From Ehretia macrophylla (Eukaryota; Streptophyta; Magnoliopsida; Boraginales; Ehretiaceae), in assembly GCA_037974665.1 (NCBI GenBank), contig CM075767.1:25693498-25757497 (forward strand): a stretch of 64,000 nt of DNA, in the 5' to 3' direction. Under the pieces are notes generated by a model that was not told the origin of the DNA, made no database searches, and saw only the letters and a list, made by a program, of their open reading frames with translations. Positions 9,401 to 18,170 of this stretch are shown here, in pieces. Each line of letters starts with the position of its first letter. Positions within the stretch are counted from its first letter, which is position 1. Both the position numbers and the translations under genes were made by a program.

Positions 9401-10752
9401 TGAAGGACGTCCAGGTGTTGGCAGGAAAAGTCGCGGCGCTGAGCAGATTCATGTCCAGGTCGGCTGACAAGTGCGCTCCCCTATTCAAAATATTGAGGAA
9501 CCCTAAGAACTTTGAATGGACTGAGGAATGCCAAAACGCCTTCCAGGAGCTGAAAAGGTACTTAGCCTCGCCACCTCTATTATCCCGACCTGAGGTGGGG
9601 GAGGAGCTGGTAGTATACTTGGCATGCTCGGGAACAGCGGTGGCGGCGGCGCTAGTCCGAGAAGAAGGCAAGGAGCAGAAGCCGGTCTACTACGTTAGTA
9701 AATCCTTGCAGGGAGCCGAGGTGAGATACTCCTCCTTGGAAAAACTCGCCCTCGCGCTCATCACGGCGGCTAGAAAGTTGAAACCATACTTCGATGCTCA
9801 TCCGATTAAAGTCATGACTGATGCTCCGCTCAAATCCATCATGCACAAGCCAGAGGCGTCGGGCAGGCTACTGAAATGGGCAGTTGAGTTGAGTCAATTC
9901 GACATCACCTACCAGCCCAGGACAGCCATCAAAGCCCAGGCCATTGCTGACTTTGTCGTAGAGTGCACTGGCCGAGCAGAGTACGACCCGGAGGACGTGT
10001 GGAAGGTCCATGTGGATGGGGCCTCAGGGAAGTCTGGGAGCGGAGCTGGGGTGGTCATCCTCGACCCAAACCGGCATGAGCACCAGTACTCCCTCAAGTT
10101 CGCCTTCTCGGCGTCCAACAATGAAGCAGAGTATGAAGCGGTGATTGCAGGGCTAAAAATTGCTGCTCAGCTCGGGGCACAGACAATCGACCTAAGCACC
10201 GACTCTCAGTTGGTTTCTAGTCAGATATCAGGGAAGTTCGAAGCCAAGGACAGTGCTACGCTAGCCTACCTCAACAGAGTCAAGGATTTGACCTCAACGC
10301 TCAGAAGGTTTACGATACAGCAGATTCCCAGGGAAGAGAACATGAAGGCTGACGCCCTATCCAGGCTAGCCTTGGGCGAGAGCCGACCTACCCTTGTCCA
10401 CGTGGAAGAAGTATCTGAACCTAGTATCCAGTTGGGGATGCGAGCGGTAGCCGAGCTCAACTTAAATCCAGATTGGACCAAACCAATCATGGACTATTTG
10501 GAAGGGGGTATGACCCCGGAGGATGAAAAAGCTGCTCGGAAACTCATGAAGCAGGCCTCAAGGTTTGTCATAATTGCCGGGCAGCTCTACAAAAGAGCCT
10601 ACACCTGGCCTCTTTTGAAATGCGTTGCACCCGAGGAAGGAAACTATGTACTCCGGGAGATTCATGAAGGGGTGTGTGGAAACCACTTGGGGGGTAAAGC
10701 TCTGGCTCGGAAGGCGTTAAGGTACGGCTATTTTTGGCCAACCTTAGAGTAA
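6415..10752 (+). CDS. gag-pol polyprotein, copy B, ending at a premature TAA inside integrase
   Basis: The start is the first ATG after the primer-binding site (MVQTRSHN). Domains by residue: retrotransposon gag about 178-300; a variant zinc knuckle C417-x2-H420-x4-H425-x4-C430, with His in place of the second Cys; aspartic protease DTGS at 555-558; reverse transcriptase about 765-935 with YVDD at 921-924; Ty3-type RNase H about 1030-1160; then a second, archaeal-like RNase H with acidic residues D1201, E1237 or E1239, D1263 and D1313. Integrase starts with H1417 and H1424 and is cut by TAA (10750-10752), where copy A has CAA (Gln). The same frame continues open to 11703. Gag and pol are in one frame with no frameshift signal. 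In this copy everything up to RNase H could be made; full integrase only by readthrough. Confidence 0.95.
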   Translation: MVQTRSHNVPAEDSPNLEGDLEATQAPSQNLTQADVGTSQRIHLATQTQPAAEGDPNSGLSPEIRMMLRMFEELKEQVARLAEGPLAPQEVAPRPSRTQFHIPETRRKRTQEEEGFLEPMPRSDPTRGKRAVQADPEQAKTAAAIAKVINQLGVSPLSPEVLATPLPTGNRMPNLAVYNGDGDPASHLLNFDHHMTLHDMPDLMKAKTFPTTLVGNALDWFQKLRPGSIASFHQLAEAFLSRFAGSRRATRHTSTLLLVKQRRGESLRAYTARFNEESLRIPNLEDSMALMAYQSGLRSGPLTSSLAIDPVDTVSELMVRAEGYIHSEEIHQAKRDDDKEKEAGKKGEASRAQPGVKAQNDRGKQPQQPKPNPRFTMFTPLNTSREQILMEIQHQNHLPPAPRMKGRPDKRNKTKYCRYHMDYGHTTEECKDLKQEIEALIARGHIRRYVDQQPTRSTEQRDRERSPTRRQVGGGRLAVIETIAGGLASGGETSAGRKGYVRAGREYGPMKGPALGMQGITFSSEDLEGVILPHDEPLVISAEIANFTVKRLMVDTGSSAEVLFLSAFEQMGLDRSRLRPLRGTLAGFTGQSHRAEGVINLPLKLEDGDKWVSMQANFIVMNCSSTYNGILGRVALNHFRAVPSTYHQALKFPTPSGIATIRGAQLSARECYENSLRPKYQIGWGPDLPEEKRDAKRGSPAEDLQEVELSDETKRAKIGCELSANLKKGISQFLLKNEHVFAWSASDMTGIDPSVIEHHLNADPNHYPVKQKRRHFHYDKQQIITEEVDKLVNAGHIREIQYPTWLSNVVLVTKSSGGWRLCIDFTDLNKACPKDCFPLPRIDQMMDATSGFELLSFMDAFKGYNQIKMAPGDREKTAFTTDKGLYYYEVMPFGLKNAGATYTRMVNKVFKNQIGRNMEIYVDDMLVKSRRAEDHVTDLAEAFAVMEHFGIKLNPEKCAFGVKAGKFLGFMVTARGIEANPEKVQAILDLVPPTCVKDVQVLAGKVAALSRFMSRSADKCAPLFKILRNPKNFEWTEECQNAFQELKRYLASPPLLSRPEVGEELVVYLACSGTAVAAALVREEGKEQKPVYYVSKSLQGAEVRYSSLEKLALALITAARKLKPYFDAHPIKVMTDAPLKSIMHKPEASGRLLKWAVELSQFDITYQPRTAIKAQAIADFVVECTGRAEYDPEDVWKVHVDGASGKSGSGAGVVILDPNRHEHQYSLKFAFSASNNEAEYEAVIAGLKIAAQLGAQTIDLSTDSQLVSSQISGKFEAKDSATLAYLNRVKDLTSTLRRFTIQQIPREENMKADALSRLALGESRPTLVHVEEVSEPSIQLGMRAVAELNLNPDWTKPIMDYLEGGMTPEDEKAARKLMKQASRFVIIAGQLYKRAYTWPLLKCVAPEEGNYVLREIHEGVCGNHLGGKALARKALRYGYFWPTLE

Positions 10753-11703
10753 GATGCCAAAGAGTATGTAAAAAAGTGCGACACCTGCCAGAGGTTCGCC
10801 AACGTGCAGCGGAAGCCTGCTGTAGACCTCACAGTGATGATAAGCCCTTGGCCATTCTATCAGTGGGGTCTAGACATCATCGGCCCCTTGCCGGCCAGTC
10901 TCGGCCAAAAGAAACACGCCTTCGTGGCCGTAGACTACTTCACCAAATGGCCCGAGGCTGAAGGTGTTGCCAGAATAACAGAAAAGGCAGCTTGGGATTT
11001 CGTATGGAAAAACATCATATGCCGATTTGGGGTACCAAAGGTCATTGTCACCGACCACGGCAAGCAATTCGACAGTGCATACTTTCGAGGCAAATGTGCT
11101 GAGATTGGGATCGACCTCAGATTCTCGTCTGTTGCTCACCCTCAAAGTAATGGCCAAGTTGAAAGAACTAACCAAATCATTTTGCAGGGTCTGAAAACCA
11201 AGCTGGAGCAAGCAGGGGGCCAATGGGCATCAATTCTCCCAGAAGTGATGTGGGCTCAACGGACCAATATCAGCTCGGCGACGGGAGAATCGCCCTTCGA
11301 ACTGACCTTCGGCACTCAAGCCGTGCTGCCAGTGGAGATCGGGTCTCCAACCAGTAGAACCCTCCACCATGACCCAGAAATAAACGGAGCACGAATCTGT
11401 GAAGAGCTCGACCTCGCTGAAGAGCTCCGAGCTAAAGCTCAAATCAGAATGCTGGCCAGCAAAGCCGCAATGAAAAGAGCCTTTTCCAAGCAGGTCAAGC
11501 CTAAGCCTATTAAGGTCGGCGATCTCGTACTCAGGAAGGCCATCTTTTTGCCGCGCTCCACTAACAAGCTTTCCCCGACCTGGGAGGGACCCTACGAGGT
11601 CATGAAAGAAGTCCGACCCGGGACCTTCTACCTTCGAGACAAGAACGGAAAACTGTTAAAAAATGCATGGCATTCAGAACATTTGAAGCGGTATTTTGTC
11701 TAA
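10753..11703 (+). pseudogene. integrase remainder downstream of the premature stop, copy B
   Basis: In frame with the gag-pol frame upstream; the total frame 6415-11703 would be 1762 codons with one internal TAA. It carries the two Cys of the zinc motif (CDTC at 10777-10788), the catalytic triad at codons 10873, 11053 and 11161 (D, D, E) and the C-terminal region ending at TAA 11701-11703. Copy A shows the uninterrupted form. No ATG start can be argued here: position 10804, Met in copy A, is GTG. The stop sits between the HH and the CC of the zinc-binding domain, so neither half has a complete one. Confidence 0.9.
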
Positions 11704-11782
11704 AAACGGCCCCGAGCCGGAATATTCTGTCAACGGCCCCGAGCCGTAATATTTTGTAAAGGCCCCGGGCCGAAACATTACT
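11704..11782 (+). repeat. short tandem repeat after pol, copy B (3 units)
   Basis: Three imperfect units with a gccccgagccg core and AT-rich tail, at the same position as the four-unit array in copy A. Confidence 0.75.
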
Positions 11783-12423
11783 TGTACAAATTCAATACAA
11801 TGCGATTTTGTAAACTAGTGCAATTCCCGACTTGGGAACAAGTACACAAACCAGTGCAATGCCCGACCCGGGTGCAAATGCTACAACTACAAAATTACTC
11901 GAACTCGGATTAACGCGGTGGCCACGCTTAATCACGAGCAAATGATAAGTAAACCAGCTCGGACTAAGCTCCAGCTCGGGTATAATCGATAACAATTTGA
12001 TTAGTTTTGCCAGTTCGGATTAATTTCCAACTCGGTGCATTCCGATCTCAGGTCGGTATATTAGCTTGGGTCAAAACTCGAGCTCAATACTTGTCAACAT
12101 TAGTTTGACCAATTTTATAACGGACTGACGAGTTCGAATCGGTAACCATTATGAGTTGCCCCTATTATACCAGCTCGGATTAGGATGTTAAAACATCAGT
12201 CGCGTCCAGCTCGGGTTATTACTCCTAAGTTTGTATGGTCCATTAAAATTGGTCCGACCCCACTAACTTAGAAAAATTTGCGGAGAGAAAAGTACGCGTG
12301 TACGAACTCAATTGAAACGCAAATAAAGCCAAAATAAATATTTCATTAAAAACCGGAAAATGATTACAAAGGCCCAGCTCGGGCAAAAATTACAATAGCC
12401 CTATCAGGGAAACATTGCTAAAT
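11783..12423. other. non-coding spacer between pol and antisense gene, copy B
   Basis: Closely aligned with 1621-2264 of copy A and likewise rich in agctcgg words. No frame is supported. It would contain the 3' ends of convergent sense and antisense transcripts. Confidence 0.6.
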
Positions 12424-14727
12424 CTACTTTGGCGCGGCAGCGGAGGTGGTGGCCTCAGCTTCATCCCCAACTTGGTCCAGGCCCTTCTGGACAAACTCAG
12501 AAACCTCCTTGGCCTGGGATATCAGGTCGGAGGGAAGCTCGGGGATCTCCCAGAATTCTGGCGGCGGGACCTCCAAGATCTCGATGTAGTCGTTCTTGGA
12601 GGATGGAAAGAAAGTCTTCGCTCTCTCCCGAGCCGCAACTTGACCCCGGAAGTAGAACTCCATTTCCGCGTATTTTGCCATGGCCCCGCCTTCCGTGGCC
12701 AACCAGTTCACCGCCGCGTCGCTGGTTTTGAAGGCCTCCACGGCCTTTTCCCCGTGGACGCCGACCCGCTCCGCCAACTCCTTGAACTTTGCCTCTGCCT
12801 CCCGCTTCTCTCGCTTGTAGCGATCGACGTCCTTGGCCGCGGCTTCACGTCGGCCCTTCTCTAGGTCTAGCTCATTCCTTAAGCGCTCGACCTCCGCCGC
12901 ATCAGCCCTCTGCCTCTGAGCGGCTTCCTCTCTCACTGTCTCAAGTTCGGCTCGGGAATCCACGTACCGTTGCTCGAGCTCAACGCAGTGAGTTTGGGCC
13001 TTGATTAAGAAGCTGGGGGCAGAAAGGATGTGGGACTCGGCCTGTTCAGCAGAAGATAAAGCAATTAGCCGAGCTAAGAATGCGATCCCTATGTAAGATG
13101 GATAGGGACTTACCGTAACAATGGCCGTCCTCAAGTCCAGCGAGAGTTGCTCGGCTGGGACCGTCGCCAGTTTGGGGTCGCGATCCACCTTGGACGCTTC
13201 CATGAGGTGCTGGTCGGGAGGATTGAACTCCGACTCCTTGCCCTTTCCGGAGTGCCCGGGCCGAGGCCGCTTTCTGTTCTCGGATCGGGGCGAGGAGCGC
13301 TCCGGGATCGTCAGGCCCGACCCAGATTTTTTCGGCAATGGGGACCCCGAAGCCCCTTTTGAGGAGACCTCGGGACCGACCTCACGCCCTTGGCCGCTGT
13401 GGCGTTGCTTCTGGCCTTGTCCAGTGCCGCCCGGTCCTGACCGCACCTGGGCGTACGCGAGCTTCCTCATATCCGCCATATCTGCAAAGGTAAAGAGCAA
13501 AGGGAATCAAAAGTGAGTCGAAGACCCAGCTAAAGCGAAGTTAATAAAACGGGACGGGAGGTCGAACGCCAATCCTGCAAACTGACCCTCTTCCGAGCCG
13601 GCCCCGTCATCTCCTTCCGGGTCGGGTATCAGGTGGGGATGATCCTTTGAGAGGTCGGGCTCCCGACCAAATAACTTAGAATCCCAGATTCACTCCCATT
13701 TCAGCACACTGTCAATGTCTATCAGCATCCCGGGCGCGGGCTTGAGCACTGCAACTTCTCTAAGCTCTTCCTTTGAGAGTTTAGGGTCATCATTGACGGT
13801 TTTCCTCAGGCTCGGGAGCCAGTCCATCCTACATCCAGGATTCACAGACGACTCCACCCAATAGTAATCATTATGCCATCCCTTGTTGGAGGAGTGCCAC
13901 TTGGTGAATACGGAGTGGCCGACCCGAGCTGCGAAGTGGAACCACCCTGGCTGCTTCGGGTTGGGCTTACATACGAAGAAATGCCTGAATCGGCGCAAGG
14001 TTGGCTCCACTCCCTTCTCCAAATAGAAAACGTAGAAAGCCACCATTATGGCCCAACCATTCGGTGACATCTGTCCCGGGCTGAGCTCGAAATGGTTCAG
14101 GATTCCAACGATGAAGCCAGGGAGGGGGAGCTGGATGACGTCGAAGGCCAGATCATATATGGTGTAGTGGTTGGCTGGTGGGTAACACGCCGATTCTTGC
14201 CGACCTGGAACCTTCAACTTGTGATGCCGGTCAACCGACCAGTTCCTCAGTCTTGCGTTTGCCATCTGCACGGTGGAATGGCACTCACGCTTGCAGCAGG
14301 CAAACAACTGCTCGATTCTCTTCCCTCGAATTGAAGAAGCGCTAGCTGAAGCCGAGCTCCGAGGTCGAACAGCACTGACTGGAACAGCCTCGATCGGCTC
14401 GGTGGCAGGCACCCCGGCTAAGAACTCTTGCGGTATTTCGATGCCCTCCAGTCGATTCAGCGGCTCCTCATCATCCCCGACATCGAATTCTCCCAGGTCG
14501 GCCAAAGGGTCCTCTTCTGCCTCTTCTCGCACCAGTCTAACCCCAATAACTTGGCAGTCGTCGTCACTCTCCTCGCGATTGGATTTCCGAGCCGGCCCTG
14601 AGGACGAGCTGGTGCTCTCTCCGCCACGGATCCTGTTCGAGGTAGATGCCGAGCTCGGCGGACTTTCATCTCCGCCGTAAGACCTTACATCCATTGCCTG
14701 AGAATCTTCTGATTCCGACCTCCCCAT
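12424..14727 (-). CDS. antisense spliced gene of Tat element, copy B (one internal TGA)
   Basis: Proposed exons: 14727-13587, 13481-13114 and 13041-12424. Introns are 105 nt (GTCAGT...TTTGCAG) and 72 nt (GTAAGT...TGAACAG). Joined exons total 2127 nt, exactly 709 codons, and the first junction rebuilds a codon in the correct phase. Copy A gives exon lengths 1141/404/616 against 1141/368/618 here: a 36-bp in-frame difference plus a 2-nt frameshift. The ATG at 14727 is shared; the longer upstream frame begins at a TTG. The product has an acidic Ser-rich N-terminus, a PF04195-like region ('putative gypsy type transposon', about residues 190-300) and a Lys/Glu-rich coiled coil (about 515-600). A TGA at 13692-13690 interrupts this copy where copy A has CGA. 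Molecular role is unknown. Confidence 0.75.
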
Positions 14728-14947
14728 CCTGTCTACAGCAAATACAAATGTACAGGAATGACTAAAGGGAGTCGGGACGTACCTAATGCTCCCAACTGCG
14801 GAGTGTGGCCGACTCTTCTGGTCCAAGCTGCAGAATCCCGAGAATATTCTTTCCGAGCTAGTTGTGTCCGACCACTCTTGCGTCCGACCTAAATTCCTTG
14901 AGAAATAGAAAGTGAAGTATGCAGTGAAATCTCGGAGGAGGTGGCCC

Positions 14948-14955
14948 TATTTATA
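14948..14955 (-). promoter_or_regulatory. TATA box of the antisense gene, copy B
   Basis: TATAAATA on the minus strand, 221 bases upstream of the antisense ATG and inside the element but outside the LTR. Position and sequence are the same in copy A, so an internal antisense promoter is plausible. This is inferred, not shown. Confidence 0.6.
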
Positions 14956-15135
14956 GGCGCCCGTGAAATTCGCCTCGGGAAGGTCAAACGTCGCGTCTCG
15001 TCAGAACCGCCAGGTGACGTGGCAGCCATCCGTTGGGCATGCACTGCTGACGTGGCCATCCCTACTCTATCGGGGTCGGGCACCTACAGCTCGGGATTAG
15101 CTCCTACCTCTAGATCTCGCCCACTCGATCTCGAC

Positions 15136-15148
15136 TGGGGGGGGGAAT
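15136..15148 (+). other. polypurine tract, copy B
   Basis: A G-run followed by aat, immediately before the 3' LTR. Confidence 0.88.
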
Positions 15149-15620
15149 TGACGAGGGGTTCCCGAGCTGAGCTAAATTAGCCGACCTTCTGATCAGAGAT
15201 GGGCCAATCCGCGCTCCATCAGCAGCTCGCTCAGCCCAATGATCAACCCCAGATGACTGACCCGACCCCATTAACCCCGACCTCAGTTCCAGCTGTTCCG
15301 ATGGGACATAAAGCACTGATGGGACATAAAGCTGCGTCGCATTAAATGTTGTCAGACCCAAACTCAGTATAAATAGAGCTCAACCCTCCTCACTTACGCG
15401 CTCGCTCGTTATTTATTGCTCTCAACTACTTTGCCAGCTCGGACATATTAATCATTCGCACGCCTGAGGGGAAAATTCGGGTCATCACCCCGCCTTTTCC
15501 TTGCCTTCCTTGTGCAGGATCTGCAGCCGACCAGGAAAGTTTAGCCCGGAGTCGGATCAAAGGAGACCAGCTCGGCCAAAGCAGCTTCCGAATCTAACTG
15601 TGAGATTTTCAACCTCGACA
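15149..15620 (+). repeat. 3' LTR of copy B
   Basis: 472 bp, identical to the 5' LTR except c at 15547 against t at 6273. It ends cctcgaca and is followed by the duplicated target atggg. Confidence 0.96.
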
Positions 15621-15625
15621 ATGGG

Positions 15626-16452
15626 TTTTGAATATTTTGAATTTGAAGTGTTAGATGGAAAAAGTTTAGAGTTTTCTAGTTAGGATTGGTGTTTTTTGCC
15701 TTCTTATTTTTCTCTAAAATAATACCACAACTGGAGAAAACAAGATTTTCATTCATTCACATGGAAATAAAAATTAAAAAAATTATGAGAATATTGTATC
15801 TCTATACATGTAATATACCTAATAATATTTTTTATTCAAATAGAGGAATATCACATTTCACACTTTATTTTTTAAAAAAATTTGTAAGATTTTGCAAACT
15901 AAAAGCCACCGTAGTGTTACTAAATTCCACGGTCGGTTCCGTTTCTCTTTATTAAACAAACTATACGAAATTTAGTGCATTCGATTCCTAGTATAGCTCC
16001 TTCAGATCAAATCATATTTTGCACATGTAATAAACTTTCCAAGTCTCTCCACGCTACTTGTGTCAACTCTGCAATCTAAAAGTGGTATGGACCACGGGAT
16101 GTGAGAAGGACGTCATGGCTTCAGGTCCCGATCAATCCACTTGGGGTTGGTCTTCAAAAAGGTTGTGGGCCTCACATCTCATAGTCATAAGTATGAATTC
16201 ATGCGCTGGAATGTAGCTCACGGTCTGAGTCTATTAACATCCTGACGTTTTGAAGACAAATCAATCCACTTGAATTGCATCAGGTCCAATAACAGAAGTG
16301 CCACAGTGCAAATTGCAATGCTTCATGGTGTCTGTATATCTCTCCTTAGTGATTGTTTCCGCGTATACTTTCCAAACGAAAGGGCACTAGAACATGTGCA
16401 TTTGATGTATGTATTGTAGGTCGTCATAGTTGATATTAAAGACAAAAACAAA
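15626..16452. other. AT-rich intergenic DNA
   Basis: Apart from weak short frames with no coding character I see no gene, terminal repeat or retroelement motif here. Confidence 0.5.
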
Positions 16453-16566
16453 TAGTGGCGGATTTAGGCACCCGAGTTCATGAGGTGCATTCTTGCCATA
16501 AAAAAAGTCAAGATGTGCTATCATATAATAAAATTGTCTAATATAATTAATTTTTAAAAAATTAAA

Positions 16567-16628
<62 letters not shown>

Positions 16629-16672
16629 CAAGTTAAAGGGGTGCATGTCACCATAAGGTAAGTCCGCCACTG
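16453..16672. mobile_element. hAT-type MITE
   Basis: About 220 bp with inverted ends tagtggcggattta and (reverse complement of the right end) cagtggcggactta, a terminus typical of hAT MITEs. The flanks aaaacaaa (16445-16452) and agaacgaa (16673-16680) match at 6 of 8 positions, as expected for an aged 8-bp target duplication. The interior is an (AT)n run followed by a T-run (about 16566-16629). Confidence 0.75.
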
Positions 16673-17909
16673 AGAACGAACCCATCATGTTTTTCAGGAA
16701 ATTTGAGGTTTAAGATGGCTATTATATATTAAGCGTATAAAACAAGTTTCACTAGTGAATTAGAAGTTATGGGCCTAAGACGTGATGTGACAAAATATGT
16801 TTTACTTGCTTTAGAGATACTCCCATATTCTTCTTATGTGATTAGCATTTTTTACGATAAAGTAATGCTTCAAAATTGAGGCCATTGATCCAAGAGCTCT
16901 TGTATACATCTTGGATAAAGATGTATGGTTTAACGGATATATACATTAGATTTAAGAAGAATATTGAAGGACACAAAAATTGTTTGAATGCCTAAAAGAG
17001 GAAAATACGACAACTAATTAAGAAGCATTAGATATGGCAATAGGTTTGAATATTTGTGAGTATCTATCCCATCTAACCCCGAACCCGTCCATCATATACG
17101 TATATAGATGTATAAGGAGCCAAATGGAGCTAATTTATTCAGTGATAACGCTTGGAGGATCTAAATAATAAATCTTACCCCAAGTTAAACAATTGCAGTA
17201 AAAAATATGTTTCTTTATTTGCTATTCCAAATGGTCTCCACAACACCATCATTTAAAATGATATTGAAACCATGATTAATGCCTTTTCCTCTAATGACAC
17301 TGTTCATTACTATTATTACTCCTCAAGGTATTCAACTAGGGCGAAAAAAGGGTAGTAACAAGTCAGGCATTGAATTGTTAAAAGTGGTGTTTTATCTTTT
17401 GATTGATTACGCCATAGGGTAATGTAACTATTAATTTTTTTTATTAATGAAAAACTCTCAACTGACCAAGAAAAGGATGATTCATGTTCTGGGGTTAAAA
17501 AATTATGCAAATAATTATTATCAAAGTTGTCACTTTTTTCAGTCTTCAATGTATTAAAAATTATGAATAAATCTCTAATAATTTTCAAAGTTAGTCAAAT
17601 TAGTCAATTCTGTTAAGAAAAATGGTTAGTTTTAACAAATATACACAATGTTATAGGGGTAAAATTGAAAACTAATATAGTGCTTAAACTAGTCCCTATT
17701 ATTTTCATAAAATGTTCAATTTAGTCTCCAAATCTTAAAAAATATTTCATTTTGGTCCCCGGGTCATCATTACCAAAAAACTAGTTCCCAAAACATCTTA
17801 TTCTTATTCCCTCTTCTTCCCCACCATAAATAAAAACCCATCACCACTACTACAATTACACACACATGCGCCTCACACACTCACATACCATCGTTGAACT
17901 AGTGCAGTT
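16673..17909. other. intergenic DNA with a weak repeat fragment
   Basis: No gene is recognised. The stretch 17676-17775 contains 'agtccctatt' and 'caatttagtct' units like one arm of the foldback MITE at 38040 and may be a truncated relative. Confidence 0.4.
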
Positions 17910-18170
17910 GAGTAATGGGTCGTAAGATGGGGTTAGGTCATAGGGTGGGATGGGTTCCTTGAGGTGAGGGGTCCTAACAGGTGGGGATGGGGTAGCGTAG
18001 GGTGGCGATTGGGGGAGGACGGGTTGGGTGGAAAGGGCTAGGTGGTACATAAAGTAATATGGGTGGGGTAAGGGTTAGGGTTGGATGTGGGTTGGGGGGT
18101 TTAGGATAAGGTGGGCGATGTGGGTGGGCTTGAATAAGGGGCTAGGGGGTAGGTTGAGGGTGGGAGATAA
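17910..18170. repeat. G-rich degenerate minisatellite-like block
   Basis: A strongly strand-biased run of GGG/GGGG separated by 2-6 bases, including gggttagggttgg. It is not a regular telomere array (TTTAGGG). A similar block occurs inside the MITE at 40989-41461. It has G-quadruplex potential by inspection. Confidence 0.55.

Larger units (their letters stand above)
5875..15620 (+). mobile_element. complete Ty3/gypsy Tat-lineage LTR retrotransposon, copy B
   Basis: A 9746-bp element with 472-bp LTRs (TG...CA ends) that differ at one site (t at 6273, c at 15547). It is flanked by a perfect 5-bp duplication, atggg at 5870-5874 and 15621-15625. Internally it has a primer-binding site, one gag-pol frame, post-pol tandem repeats, a spliced gene on the opposite strand, and a G-rich polypurine tract. 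Two RNase H domains in a row and an antisense extra gene are hallmarks of the Tat lineage (Retand/RIRE2/Ogre-type elements). The near-identical LTRs mean a recent insertion. A nonsense codon in integrase and another in the antisense gene mean this copy is probably not autonomous. Confidence 0.97.

Noticed and set aside
10804..11703. A separate 299-aa integrase ORF with its own start
   Set aside because: The putative first codon is GTG, aligned to an internal Met in copy A, and the frame is continuous with gag-pol through the TAA at 10750. It is the broken tail of one polyprotein.
14728..14826. An N-terminal extension of the antisense protein (MDQKSRPHS...)
   Set aside because: The first codon is TTG, and the extension is not open in copy A (a stop interrupts it). 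The shared ATG at 14727/4603 is preferred. A GTACGT...CTGTAG pair there would make a 50-nt intron, too short for plants.
17910..18170. Interstitial telomere array
   Set aside because: Only one or two gggttaggg words occur and the spacing is irregular; it is not a TTTAGGG tandem repeat.
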